DNA of 64,000 nt from contig CACMJT010000001.1 in NCBI GenBank assembly GCA_902614065.1, positions 156,501 to 220,500 on the forward strand. The letters are read 5' to 3'. Source of the stretch: an uncultured Bacteroidota bacterium (GTDB taxonomy: Bacteria > Bacteroidota > Bacteroidia > Flavobacteriales > Flavobacteriaceae). Shown one piece after another: positions 9,971-18,596 of this stretch. The position numbers and the translations under genes are program-made. The notes under the pieces were generated by a model. It did no database searches, was not told where the DNA came from, and was given only the letters and a program-made list of their open reading frames with translations. The first letter of the stretch is position 1. Each line of letters starts with the position of its first letter.

Positions 9971-11281
9971 TTACAGTTTTTTCATTTTTATGTCTTTTAA
10001 AAGGATTGCGCCAAAAATAAAAATGACAGCAAAAATAATTATGGAATTTCTCAAACTGCCAGTCAATTGATCAACAATTCCAGACATAAATGTTCCCAAT
10101 GAAATACTTATAATCATACACATCTGATAAAAACTAAAATATGAACATGTATTTTCAGTTGCTGGGATTAGTTTAGAATATGTAGACCTTGATAGTGCCT
10201 GTATTCCACCCATTACTAATCCAACAAGTGACGCAACAACATAGAATTCATAAGAATACTTGATAAAATATCCACCCACGCATAACATGAACCAAAAAAT
10301 ATTAAGATAAATTAAGGTTTGAATATTGCCAATTTTTTCTGATAGTCTTGCAGTCAGTATTGCTCCAAGTATAGCAATCAACTGTATAAGAAGCATGCTT
10401 ATTATTAATCCAATTTGCTTTTCGCCCTCTCTCCAAATGATTTCTTGCTCCCCAAAATAAGTTGCAATTAAAATGATTGTTTGTAAAGCGCAACTAAAAA
10501 CAAAAAAAGCAAGTAAAAACTTTTTAATTGATTCTTGTTTTTTTATCATTTTCCAGACATTATTCAGTTCATAAAATCCACCAAATAATATAGATTTTTT
10601 TAAAATATCTTTTCTGGGAAATTGAATTTCATTTTTTGGTAAATAGTGAAAAGTATATTGGCTAAAACCAGCCCACCATAAACCAACCATAACAAAAGAA
10701 ATTTTCATTGGCTCAATTGTATCCTCAAAACCGAATGTCGATGGAAATAGAACCATTAATAGGTTAATCAATAAAAGCAATACACTTCCTACATATCCAT
10801 AGGAGTAGCCTAAAGCACTAATTCTATCTTGTTGGTGAGGAAAAGCAATTTCTGGTAAGTATGAATTATAGAACACCAGGCTAGCCCAAAAACTAAATAA
10901 TGCAAAAAAATAGAAAAATAATCCTAAATATATATTTTCAATTGTAAAAAAATATAATCCAATACAACAAAAACTACCTAAATAACAAAAGAACTTTAAG
11001 AATGATACCTTATTTTTTTTGTAGTCTGCAATTCCAGAGAGTATAGGTATTAAAATTGCAAGACAAATGAAAACCAATGTAGTTGTGTGCTGAATCAATG
11101 CAGTATTTTTGTAATTAATTCCAAACACTTCAACATATTGATTATCCTCAAAAAGGCTTCCAAAGTATAATGGAAATATTGCTGTAGATATAACTAGTGC
11201 ATAGACTGAATTTGCCCAATCATAAAAAGCCCATGCTCTCAGCACTTTTTTATCACCTTTTTTATATTGAGTTTTTGGCAT
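9971..11281 (-). CDS. UMF1/Atg22-family MFS membrane transporter
   Basis: A 436-residue polytopic membrane protein with about 12 hydrophobic segments. The N-terminal RAWAFYDWANSVYALVI is the hallmark of the UMF1 (Atg22-like) branch of the major facilitator superfamily. The mid-protein segment GLVMGGIQALSRSTYSKLIP is another family signature. The substrate is unknown; yeast Atg22 exports amino acids from the vacuole, but that function should not be transferred to bacteria without evidence. It is divergent from msrB (48 bases between starts) and ends 87 bases before the lon start on the same strand. Confidence 0.88.
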   Translation of the reverse strand: MPKTQYKKGDKKVLRAWAFYDWANSVYALVISTAIFPLYFGSLFEDNQYVEVFGINYKNTALIQHTTTLVFICLAILIPILSGIADYKKNKVSFLKFFCYLGSFCCIGLYFFTIENIYLGLFFYFFALFSFWASLVFYNSYLPEIAFPHQQDRISALGYSYGYVGSVLLLLINLLMVLFPSTFGFEDTIEPMKISFVMVGLWWAGFSQYTFHYLPKNEIQFPRKDILKKSILFGGFYELNNVWKMIKKQESIKKFLLAFFVFSCALQTIILIATYFGEQEIIWREGEKQIGLIISMLLIQLIAILGAILTARLSEKIGNIQTLIYLNIFWFMLCVGGYFIKYSYEFYVVASLVGLVMGGIQALSRSTYSKLIPATENTCSYFSFYQMCMIISISLGTFMSGIVDQLTGSLRNSIIIFAVIFIFGAILLKDIKMKKL

Positions 11282-11309
11282 AGTTGCTGATTATGTTGAA
11301 AATATAAAT

Positions 11310-11317
11310 TATTTTTG
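11310..11317 (+). promoter_or_regulatory. Candidate promoter box for msrB
   Basis: TATTTTTG matches the Bacteroidota -7 consensus TAnnTTTG exactly. A TTG at 11284-11286 sits 23 bases upstream as a possible -33 element. Transcription would begin about nine bases before the msrB ATG at 11330. The match is by eye only. Confidence 0.5.
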
Positions 11318-11329
11318 AACAAACTTTAA

Positions 11330-11794
11330 ATGAAGTACATAAATTTTTTATTTCTATTCTTAATCTTTTTAATGTCTTGTAAATCTCAACAAAAAGAAAT
11401 GAAGTACGAGGTTATTAAAACTGACAATGAGTGGAGAGAACAACTTGATCAAATGTCATATCTAGTTCTAAGAAAAGCTTATACTGAAAGACCCTACACT
11501 GGAAAATATGATAATTTTTATGAGAAAGGGACATATCATTGTGCTGGTTGTGATGAACCACTCTACAGCTCGAGTAATAAGTATAACTCATTTTGTGGAT
11601 GGCCTAGCTTTGACAAGGAAATTAGTGATAAACTGGTTTACGATGTTGATTATAAATTAGGATATCCAAGAACAGAAATTAAATGTAAAAAATGCGGTGG
11701 TCATCTTGGTCATGTATTCAATGATGGTCCAAGAGAAACAACAGGAATAAGACATTGTGTCAACTCAGCTGCACTAGTTTTTAAAAAATCATGA
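11330..11794 (+). CDS. msrB: Peptide-methionine (R)-S-oxide reductase, lipoprotein form
   Basis: MsrB reduces methionine-R-sulfoxide in proteins. The 154-residue product starts with a lipoprotein signal ending in LMSC, with Cys17 as the lipidation site, so it acts outside the cytoplasmic membrane. The SelR domain has two zinc CxxC pairs (CAGC and CKKC) and the catalytic Cys143 in RHCVNSAA. FCGWPSFD and GHLGHVFNDGP are further family signatures. Its stop overlaps the start of a second msrB by four bases (ATGA). Together the two genes could cover periplasmic and cytoplasmic repair. Confidence 0.95.
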   Translation: MKYINFLFLFLIFLMSCKSQQKEMKYEVIKTDNEWREQLDQMSYLVLRKAYTERPYTGKYDNFYEKGTYHCAGCDEPLYSSSNKYNSFCGWPSFDKEISDKLVYDVDYKLGYPRTEIKCKKCGGHLGHVFNDGPRETTGIRHCVNSAALVFKKS

Positions 11795-12174
11795 AAGATA
11801 AAGACAACAATTATTGGAAAGCCAAATTAGATGACCAAAGCTATAAAGTCTTAAGAGAAGCAGCAACTGAAATTCCATTTTCTGGAAAATATAATTTACA
11901 TTTTAAAGATGGACATTATAGATGTAAAGGATGCGATATAGTTTTATTTGATAGTTGTTCAAAATTTGATAGTGGTTGTGGATGGCCAAGTTTTGACAGA
12001 GCTAAAAAAGGAAGTATTAAATATAAAGAGGATAGATCTTTAATGCGAATTCGCACAGAAATTTTGTGCTCAAATTGTGATGGTCATTTAGGTCATGTTT
12101 TTAACGATGGTCCAACTGAAACTGGCATGAGATACTGTGTTAATTCTGCAAGTATTAATTTTGAAAATAAATAA
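11791..12174 (+). CDS. msrB: Peptide-methionine (R)-S-oxide reductase, cytoplasmic form
   Basis: A second MsrB of 127 residues with no signal sequence, presumably cytoplasmic. It has both zinc CxxC pairs (CKGC and CSNC), the GCGWPSFD and GHLGHVFNDGPTETG signatures, and the catalytic Cys in RYCVNSAS. It begins within the stop codon of the lipoprotein-type msrB and ends one base before lpd. The two paralogues are clearly different in sequence, so this is not a fresh duplication. Confidence 0.95.
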   Translation: MKDKDNNYWKAKLDDQSYKVLREAATEIPFSGKYNLHFKDGHYRCKGCDIVLFDSCSKFDSGCGWPSFDRAKKGSIKYKEDRSLMRIRTEILCSNCDGHLGHVFNDGPTETGMRYCVNSASINFENK

Positions 12175-12175
12175 T

Positions 12176-13564
12176 ATGGAAAAGTATGATATTGTTATAA
12201 TAGGAAGTGGACCTGGTGGTTATGTAAGTGCTATCAGAGCCTCACAACTAGGTTTTAAAACTGCAATAGTTGAGAAGGAGAGTTTAGGTGGAATTTGCTT
12301 AAACTGGGGATGTATACCAACTAAAGCATTAATCAAGTCTGCCGAGGTTTTTGACTATTTGAATAATGTTGATGACTATGGAATTAGTATTGAAAGCTAC
12401 AATAAAAATTTTAACAAAATTATCAAAAGAAGTAGAGATGTTGCGTCAAAAATGAGCAAAGGAGTACACTTTCTAATGAAAAAAAATAAAATAAAAGTTT
12501 TTGAGGGATTTGGAAGGATCAAACATGATAAAACTGTAGAAATCGCCAATGATAAAGAATCATTTGAAATTTCTGCCAAAAATATAATTCTATCAACTGG
12601 TGCTAGATCTAGAGATATAGAGTCTTTGAAAAAGGATGGAAAAAAAATATTTGGTTACAGGGATGCAATGACACTTGAAGAACAGCCTAAAGAAATGGTT
12701 ATTGTTGGTTCTGGTGCTATTGGAATTGAATTTGCATATTTTTATAATGCTCTTGGAACAAATGTTACTGTTGTCGAATTTCAAAACGAAATAGCCCCAA
12801 ACGAAGATCATGATATTTCCAAAGAGTTAGAGAAAATTTTGAAGAAAAAAGGAATCAATATTTTGACTAATTCCAAGGTTGTATCTTCAAAAATAGTTGA
12901 CAATAAAGTAAAGGTAGATATTGAGGGTGATGATAAAAAATTTACAATTGATTGTGATGTGGTATTGAGTGCCGTTGGAATAAAATCAAACATCGAAAAT
13001 ATAGGATTGGAAGAATTGGGTGTAAAAATAGAATACGATAAAGTTATCGTGAATGAATACTATAAAACTAATGTCGATGGTATTTATGCAATTGGTGATA
13101 TAGTCTCTGGTCCTGCTTTAGCACATGTTGCATCTGCGGAAGGGATCACATGTGTAGAACATATAAAGGGTTTAAATCCATCACCAATTGACTACAACAA
13201 CATCCCTGGCTGCACTTACAGTAAGCCTGAGATAGCTTCTGTTGGATTAACTGAAAAAAAGGCTCAAGAAAAAGGTTATAAAGTAAAAGTAGGTAAGTTT
13301 CCTTTTTCCGCCTCAGGAAAAGCCCAAGCATCTGGACATACAGATGGGTTTGTAAAAGTAATTTTTGATTCCAAATATGGCGAATGGCTAGGATGCCACA
13401 TGATTGGAAGTAATGTCACTGAAATGATTTCGGAAGCTGTTGTTGGAAAAAAACTAGAAACTACAGGACATGAAATTTTAAAGTCTGTTCACCCTCATCC
13501 AACAATGAGCGAAGCAGTTATGGAAGCAGTCGCTGATGCCTATGATGAAGTTATTCACCTTTGA
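12176..13564 (+). CDS. lpd: Dihydrolipoyl dehydrogenase
   Basis: This is the E3 flavoprotein of 2-oxoacid dehydrogenase complexes, reoxidising dihydrolipoamide with NAD. The 462 residues show the FAD-binding IIGSGPGGYVSAIRA, the redox disulfide in GGICLNWGCIPTKAL, the NAD-binding VGSGAIGIEFAYFY, the second FAD contact in GIYAIGDIV, and the catalytic HPHPTMSE near the C-terminus. I start at the ATG at 12176 (MEKYDIVIIG). An in-frame extension from 12137 would overlap msrB and lies outside the conserved fold. The 3' end overlaps the converging aroQ by 14 bases. Confidence 0.95.
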   Translation: MEKYDIVIIGSGPGGYVSAIRASQLGFKTAIVEKESLGGICLNWGCIPTKALIKSAEVFDYLNNVDDYGISIESYNKNFNKIIKRSRDVASKMSKGVHFLMKKNKIKVFEGFGRIKHDKTVEIANDKESFEISAKNIILSTGARSRDIESLKKDGKKIFGYRDAMTLEEQPKEMVIVGSGAIGIEFAYFYNALGTNVTVVEFQNEIAPNEDHDISKELEKILKKKGINILTNSKVVSSKIVDNKVKVDIEGDDKKFTIDCDVVLSAVGIKSNIENIGLEELGVKIEYDKVIVNEYYKTNVDGIYAIGDIVSGPALAHVASAEGITCVEHIKGLNPSPIDYNNIPGCTYSKPEIASVGLTEKKAQEKGYKVKVGKFPFSASGKAQASGHTDGFVKVIFDSKYGEWLGCHMIGSNVTEMISEAVVGKKLETTGHEILKSVHPHPTMSEAVMEAVADAYDEVIHL

Positions 13565-13982
13565 TATTATTTAGAAAGCTAATAATAGCTAGTTCATAAC
13601 TAAGTAAACCAAAACCTTGTATAATTCCATTAACGTGTGGACTTATAAATGATTTATGTCTATAATCTTCCCTGGATTTTGTATTAGAGATGTGAACCTC
13701 AATAACGGACTTTTCAATTGCCCTGATCGCATCTGCAATTCCAACGGATGTATGAGTGTAAGCTGCTGCATTAAGAATAATTCCATCATATGAATACCCA
13801 ACTTCCTGGATCTTATCAATTATTTCTCCTTCAATATTTGACTGAAAATAGTCGATGGTTAATTGAGGATATTTGTTTAATAAATAATCTAAATAATCAT
13901 CAAAACTTAAAACGCCGTATATGCTTTTTTCCCTGCGTCCTATAAGGTTTAAGTTTGGACCGTTTATAATTTGTAACTTCAT
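13551..13982 (-). CDS. aroQ: 3-dehydroquinate dehydratase, type II
   Basis: AroQ carries out the third shikimate-pathway step, 3-dehydroquinate to 3-dehydroshikimate. The 143 residues match the small dodecameric type II enzyme. NGPNLNLIGRRE opens the protein, followed by the catalytic Tyr in SIYG. NAAAYTHTSVGI provides the active-site Asn and His, and EVHISN the substrate-binding segment. It is convergent with lpd (14-base overlap) and divergent from xerD, with only 33 bases between the starts. Confidence 0.96.
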   Translation of the reverse strand: MKLQIINGPNLNLIGRREKSIYGVLSFDDYLDYLLNKYPQLTIDYFQSNIEGEIIDKIQEVGYSYDGIILNAAAYTHTSVGIADAIRAIEKSVIEVHISNTKSREDYRHKSFISPHVNGIIQGFGLLSYELAIISFLNNIKGE

Positions 13983-14015
13983 TTTTTGAATTTATAAAAT
14001 TAAAAATTAAAAGAT

Positions 14016-14906
14016 TTGGATCTAACTACTTATTTTAAAGATTTTGAAAATTTTTTAAAATTGGAGAGAAATCTTTCTTTCAACACTATCAAAAGTTATA
14101 GGTCAGATTTAAAAAAGTTTGAATTTTATTTATCAAAAACAAGTGTCAAAAAATTAAGTTTTATAGGGCCTGAGATAGTCCGTGAATTTTTGTATGAGCA
14201 ATCGAAAAGAGTAAGTGTAAAAACTCAGGGAAGAATTATATCTACATTAAAAACTTTTTTCAATTTTTTAGTATTAGAAAAACTAATTAATGATAGTCCA
14301 ATTGAAAACATAGATTACCCAAAAGTTGATTCAAAAATTCCTTTAGTTCTTTCAACTGATGAAATAGATAAAATCATAAGTTGTGCTTTTTCAAAAAAAT
14401 TTGGATTAAGAAATCAGACAATAATTGAAATAATGTATAGTTGTGGTCTAAGAGTAAGTGAAGTAACTGAAATGAAAATATCGAACATATTTTTTGATGA
14501 ATCTTTAATTAAGATTTTGGGGAAAGGTAATAAGGAGAGATTTATTCCTCTAAGTAGGACTGCAAAAAAATTATTATATAATTATATCACATATAATAGA
14601 AAAAACTTTAGTCAAGATAAACAATCTATTGACATTGTTTTTTTGAACAACAGAGGAAAAAAATTAACCAGGGTAATGGTTTATAATATTATAAACGATG
14701 CTGCCTTGGAGGCGAAAATTAACAAAAAGATTAGTCCTCATACATTAAGGCACTCTTTCGCTACGCATCTAATCGAAAATGGTGCTTCTATTATAAGTAT
14801 TCAAAAAATGATGGGGCATGAAAATGTCGTTACAACCGAAAAATATTTACATGTGAATAAAAAACACCTTATTGAAACTATGATTAAGTTCCATCCAAGA
14901 AAATAA
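14016..14906 (+). CDS. xerD: Tyrosine recombinase XerD-like
   Basis: A 296-residue tyrosine recombinase of the XerC/XerD type, which resolves chromosome dimers at dif. The N-terminal SAM-like core-binding domain (about 1-90) is followed by the catalytic domain, with Arg in CGLRVSE, Lys in GKGNKERF, His and Arg in HTLRHSFATH, His in MGHEN and the nucleophile Tyr in TTEKYLHV. No upstream ATG fits, so the start is TTG at 14016. The normal length and housekeeping setting argue for the cellular Xer protein rather than an integrase. It ends one base before the converging response regulator. Confidence 0.9.
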   Translation: MDLTTYFKDFENFLKLERNLSFNTIKSYRSDLKKFEFYLSKTSVKKLSFIGPEIVREFLYEQSKRVSVKTQGRIISTLKTFFNFLVLEKLINDSPIENIDYPKVDSKIPLVLSTDEIDKIISCAFSKKFGLRNQTIIEIMYSCGLRVSEVTEMKISNIFFDESLIKILGKGNKERFIPLSRTAKKLLYNYITYNRKNFSQDKQSIDIVFLNNRGKKLTRVMVYNIINDAALEAKINKKISPHTLRHSFATHLIENGASIISIQKMMGHENVVTTEKYLHVNKKHLIETMIKFHPRK

Positions 14907-14907
14907 T

Positions 14908-15606
14908 TTAAAGTGTAAGTTTGAATCCTTTTCCATGAATATTATCTATCCTAATTGATGGATCCTTTGATAGGTATTTTCTAATCTTTGTAATATAAAC
15001 ATCCATTGATCTAGAAGTGAAATAATTATCATCTTTCCAAATCTTTATCAATGCTTCCTCTCTTTGGGTTAAATCATTCATATTTAGAAGAAGTAACTCT
15101 AATAAATCGGATTCTTTTGGCGATAAAGTAACAGGTTTCTCATTTTTAAAACTTAACTGCCTTAGTTTTGAATCAAAAATAAATTTTGAAAACTTATATT
15201 CAGATTTTTTATTTTTAGCAGACTTGTATCTAAAATCTCTTTTAAATAGTGATTTAATTTTTAGAAGAAGGATGTCAGAATCAAACGGTTTTATAATATA
15301 GTCATCTGCACCAATTTTAAATCCCTTTATTACGTCATCTTTTAATGATTTGGCGGTTAAAAAAATCATTGGAACAGAATAATTAATATTTCTAATTTCT
15401 TTTGCAAGTGTGAATCCATCTTTGAAAGGCATCATAACATCTAAAATACACATATCAAAACTTTGAGACTTAAACTTTTTTAATCCATCAACCCCATTTT
15501 TTGATAATGTAACATCGAAGGAATGTAGACGAAGAAAATCGGCTAATATTGATCCAAAATTCAGATCATCTTCGACAATTAATATTTTTTTACGACTAGT
15601 TGACAT
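14908..15606 (-). CDS. OmpR-family response regulator
   Basis: A 232-residue two-component DNA-binding regulator. The receiver domain (about 5-120) has the acidic pocket VEDD, the phospho-acceptor Asp in MCILDVMMPFKDG, and the conserved Lys in IKPFDSD. The C-terminal winged helix (about 135-230) has LSPKESDLLELLL and SMDVYITKIRKYL. It overlaps its cognate kinase by 11 bases. The pair is similar in arrangement to RprX/RprY of Bacteroides. The target genes cannot be read from the window. Confidence 0.92.
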   Translation of the reverse strand: MSTSRKKILIVEDDLNFGSILADFLRLHSFDVTLSKNGVDGLKKFKSQSFDMCILDVMMPFKDGFTLAKEIRNINYSVPMIFLTAKSLKDDVIKGFKIGADDYIIKPFDSDILLLKIKSLFKRDFRYKSAKNKKSEYKFSKFIFDSKLRQLSFKNEKPVTLSPKESDLLELLLLNMNDLTQREEALIKIWKDDNYFTSRSMDVYITKIRKYLSKDPSIRIDNIHGKGFKLTL

Positions 15607-17176
15607 CAGTAAAAGTTATTTTAAATGTAGAACCCCTTCCTTCTTGACTTTTAACAGAAATCATTCCACCATGCATGTCAATAATTTTCTTAACAAAAGC
15701 AAGACCTAGACCGTGGCCTTTTATATTATGAATGTTTCCACTACTTTCCCTGTAAAACTTTTCAAAAATTTTTGATTTAACTTTTTTATTCATTCCAATT
15801 CCATTGTCTTTGAAAAGTATAATTGTTTTTAATTTTTCATTTTTAACAATTATTTCGATGATTGGTTTTGATTTTGAGTATTTAAGTGAATTTTCAAGGA
15901 TATTAACAAAAACATTTACAATTTCTTCTTTCGCTAATAGCAACATGTTTTTTTTATTTTCAAATGTCTTTATAATTTTTGCATCTACACTTTTAGAAAG
16001 AAGGTCTACCCTGCTTACAGCCAAATCTACTAATTGATTTATATCAAGCATCTTTTTTTGAAGTTCTATTTTTTCTTTTTCCAGTTGAGAAATCATCAAA
16101 ACATTTTCTACCTGATTGTTCATTCTATTATTTTCGTCTTTAATGATGTTTAAATAACTAAATGACTTTTTATCAATTTTTCCAATCAACTTCTTTTTTA
16201 TTGCATCTATTGCTAGATTTATTGTAGCAATTGGTGTCTTAAATTCGTGAGTCATATTGTTAATAAAGTCCGATTTCATCTCCGAAATATTTTTTTGTTT
16301 TATTGAAATAATGATTGTCGAATAGAATGAAATAATTATAACTATAGTAAATACAATTAAAAGAACAATTAGAACAATAATATTAGTATTTAAAAGGTTA
16401 ATATCTTTTGGGAAACCAACAATTAATACATATTCTGACTCACCATTCTGATTTGTAAATAAAGGCACACTGTACTGTGATAGTTTTTCAAAATTTTCAA
16501 ATCTATTAGTACCCAACTTAGTTTCGATGTTGTTATTTAGAATTCTAAAATCATAGTCAGTAGGCAAACCCCTTTCCATAAACTCTTTTTGTAGAAGTAA
16601 CTCCAATTCAATATTTGAAACTCTTTTGGTTATTGGTTTTAAATTTGCAATATCTATAAATATCGACTTGTATTTTGCCTCATCCATCAGAGATATCTCT
16701 TCCATTTTTTGTAGCTTTTCCATTGAGGTCATATTGTTCATTTCTTTTTCAAATGCATCATCAAAAATTATTGTTGATTTTAAACTTGTATAATCTTTAA
16801 TTGAAATACTGTCTATTAATCTGGAATCAAATAAATTTGAATTAATATTGTAGTCCTCTTCTAAAATAGCAGAGTAGTACAAATAAATATTTTCATCATC
16901 AGTGTTCTTGTCAATGAGCTGAAAAACATCCACTAGTTGAGACTCAACTGGAGCACCAATACTATCTTTTAGTTTTTGATAAACTGAAAGATAGTCTCTC
17001 ATTTCCCTGTCTGATATTGCATTTGCTACCGTTACCAGCGCATTGTTGGTATTTTGAGAAAACTGTTTCTCATAAGTATCGATTGCATTTTTAATCCAAT
17101 ATCCTTGTAAAAGGATAATTCCAAGAAGGGATATTGAAATAAATACAATTAAAAGAACAATTCTATTTTTTTTCAC
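15596..17176 (-). CDS. Membrane sensor histidine kinase
   Basis: A 526-residue kinase for the adjacent OmpR-type regulator. There is a transmembrane helix at about 7-27, a long extracytoplasmic sensor region to about 260, a second helix to about 290, then HisKA with the phospho-acceptor His in MTHEFKTPIATI, and a HATPase domain with N-box NILENSLKYS and G-boxes DNGIGM and GHGLGLAFVKK. The sensor region shows no fold I recognise. It overlaps coaE by 14 bases and the regulator by 11, at the downstream end of a long minus-strand gene block. RprX-like is the nearest familiar type. Confidence 0.92.
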   Translation of the reverse strand: MKKNRIVLLIVFISISLLGIILLQGYWIKNAIDTYEKQFSQNTNNALVTVANAISDREMRDYLSVYQKLKDSIGAPVESQLVDVFQLIDKNTDDENIYLYYSAILEEDYNINSNLFDSRLIDSISIKDYTSLKSTIIFDDAFEKEMNNMTSMEKLQKMEEISLMDEAKYKSIFIDIANLKPITKRVSNIELELLLQKEFMERGLPTDYDFRILNNNIETKLGTNRFENFEKLSQYSVPLFTNQNGESEYVLIVGFPKDINLLNTNIIVLIVLLIVFTIVIIISFYSTIIISIKQKNISEMKSDFINNMTHEFKTPIATINLAIDAIKKKLIGKIDKKSFSYLNIIKDENNRMNNQVENVLMISQLEKEKIELQKKMLDINQLVDLAVSRVDLLSKSVDAKIIKTFENKKNMLLLAKEEIVNVFVNILENSLKYSKSKPIIEIIVKNEKLKTIILFKDNGIGMNKKVKSKIFEKFYRESSGNIHNIKGHGLGLAFVKKIIDMHGGMISVKSQEGRGSTFKITFTDVN

Positions 17177-17756
17177 TCAATGATTCAATTTTGGAAATTA
17201 AACTTAATATCTGAACTGAAGTTTCTGAAAAGTTGATGTTTTCAATAACAAAAGTTGCTAAACTTATTTTTTTTTTATCAGACCACTGAACATTCATGAT
17301 TTTTTTAATATCACTCCTATTTATATTATCTCTTTTAATAACTCTACTTATTCTTTGAGCTTTTGGGGAGATTAGAAGAATGTTATAATCTAAGATTTTA
17401 TGAAAATTACTTTCAAAAAGTATTGCCGATTCAACTAAAATTTTTGAATTTAAATTACTTTTCAAAACCTTTTCAAATTGGTGAAAAACCTTTGGATGAA
17501 CTAAACTATTTAAATAATTCAACTTGTCTTTATCACTATAAATAATTTCTGAAATATATTTTGAGTTTAAATTATCGCCGATGTATGAATTTGTTCCAAA
17601 AAAATTAATGATGGAGTTTTTAACAGAGTGATCATTTCTCATAATCGTTTTTGCAATTTCATCTGAATTAAAAATTTTAAAACCTTTTTCAGAAAAAATT
17701 TTAGATACCTTGGTTTTGCCTGAACCAATTCCGCCTGTTAATCCAATCTTTAACAT
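17163..17756 (-). CDS. coaE: Dephospho-CoA kinase
   Basis: CoaE performs the last step of coenzyme A synthesis, phosphorylating the ribose 3'-hydroxyl of dephospho-CoA. The 197 residues begin with the P-loop GLTGGIGSGKTKVSKIF. The family segments FNSDEIAK and LVHPKVFHQFE follow, and RVIKRDNINRSDI lies in the lid. It starts five bases after the fabI stop and overlaps the following kinase gene by 14 bases. coaBC lies four genes upstream in the same block, so two CoA steps share the transcription unit. Confidence 0.93.
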   Translation of the reverse strand: MLKIGLTGGIGSGKTKVSKIFSEKGFKIFNSDEIAKTIMRNDHSVKNSIINFFGTNSYIGDNLNSKYISEIIYSDKDKLNYLNSLVHPKVFHQFEKVLKSNLNSKILVESAILFESNFHKILDYNILLISPKAQRISRVIKRDNINRSDIKKIMNVQWSDKKKISLATFVIENINFSETSVQILSLISKIESLSEKK

Positions 17757-17761
17757 TAAGA

Positions 17762-18577
17762 TTACTTTTTTGTAATGGAATCGATAATTTCTTGACTTAC
17801 ACCCATATTACTAAAACCACCATCATGAAATAAATTTTGAAGTGTAACTTTTTTAGTAAGATCAGAAAAAAGAGAAACTGTATAATTGGCGCACTCAGCA
17901 GCAGTAGCATTTCCAAGCGGGGACATTTTTTCTGCATAATCAATAAAACCATCAAATCCTTTTACGCCCTTACCTGCAGTCGTAGGTGTTGGTGATTGGC
18001 TTATTGTATTCACCCTAACTTTTTTCTCTTTACCAAAAAAGTAACCAAAACTTCTAGCTACTGACTCCAAATATGCTTTATTATCTGCCATATCATTATA
18101 ATCAGGAAAAACTCTTTGTGCGGCCATGTATGACAATGCAACAATACTACCCCACTCGTTCATAGCATCCTTATTATAAAGGCATTGCATTAACCTATGA
18201 AAAGAGGCAGCAGAAATATTCCATCCTTTAGTCAACCAATCATGATTTAAATCCGTGTAATGTTTTCCCTTTCTAACATTTATTGACATCCCAATAGAAT
18301 GCAAAACAAAATCAATTTTACCATTAAAGTGTTTCATGGTCTCATCAATTAAATTATCTAGATCCGAGTTTGAGGTAGCGTCAGCAGGAACAATAATTGA
18401 ATTTGTTTTTTTTGCTAACAAATCAATTGAACCCATTCTTACTGCTACTGGAGCATTAGTAAGTACGAAGCTTCCCCCTTGTTCATGAACTTTCTCAGCT
18501 GTTTTCCATGCAATTGAGTTTTCATCAAGAGCTCCAAAAATAATCCCTTTTTTATTTTTTAATAATTCGTTTGGCAT
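17762..18577 (-). CDS. fabI: Enoyl-[acyl-carrier-protein] reductase (NADH), FabI type
   Basis: FabI completes each round of fatty-acid elongation by reducing enoyl-ACP. The fold is an atypical short-chain dehydrogenase. GIIFGALDENSIAWKTAEKV binds the cofactor, and the active-site Tyr-x6-Lys is seen in DYNDMADNKAYLE. SQSPTPTTAGKGVKGF is the substrate loop. I choose the ATG at 18577 (MPNELLKNKKG), giving 271 residues. An upstream in-frame ATG at 18613 would overlap recN and adds residues without family support. The gap from recN is then 19 bases. Confidence 0.94.
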   Translation of the reverse strand: MPNELLKNKKGIIFGALDENSIAWKTAEKVHEQGGSFVLTNAPVAVRMGSIDLLAKKTNSIIVPADATSNSDLDNLIDETMKHFNGKIDFVLHSIGMSINVRKGKHYTDLNHDWLTKGWNISAASFHRLMQCLYNKDAMNEWGSIVALSYMAAQRVFPDYNDMADNKAYLESVARSFGYFFGKEKKVRVNTISQSPTPTTAGKGVKGFDGFIDYAEKMSPLGNATAAECANYTVSLFSDLTKKVTLQNLFHDGGFSNMGVSQEIIDSITKK

Positions 18578-18596
18578 TTTTACTTTAAATATAAGA

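Noticed and set aside
12137-12175. Longer start for lpd
   Set aside because: The extension overlaps msrB and precedes the conserved FAD-binding start; the ATG at 12176 fits the family.
13950-13957. TAAGTTTG as a promoter for xerD
   Set aside because: It matches TAnnTTTG but encodes the invariant PNLNL part of AroQ, so the match is probably accidental.
14016-14906. Mobile-element integrase linked to the ssrA site
   Set aside because: The length, motifs and housekeeping setting fit cellular XerC/XerD, and it is 36 kb from ssrA.
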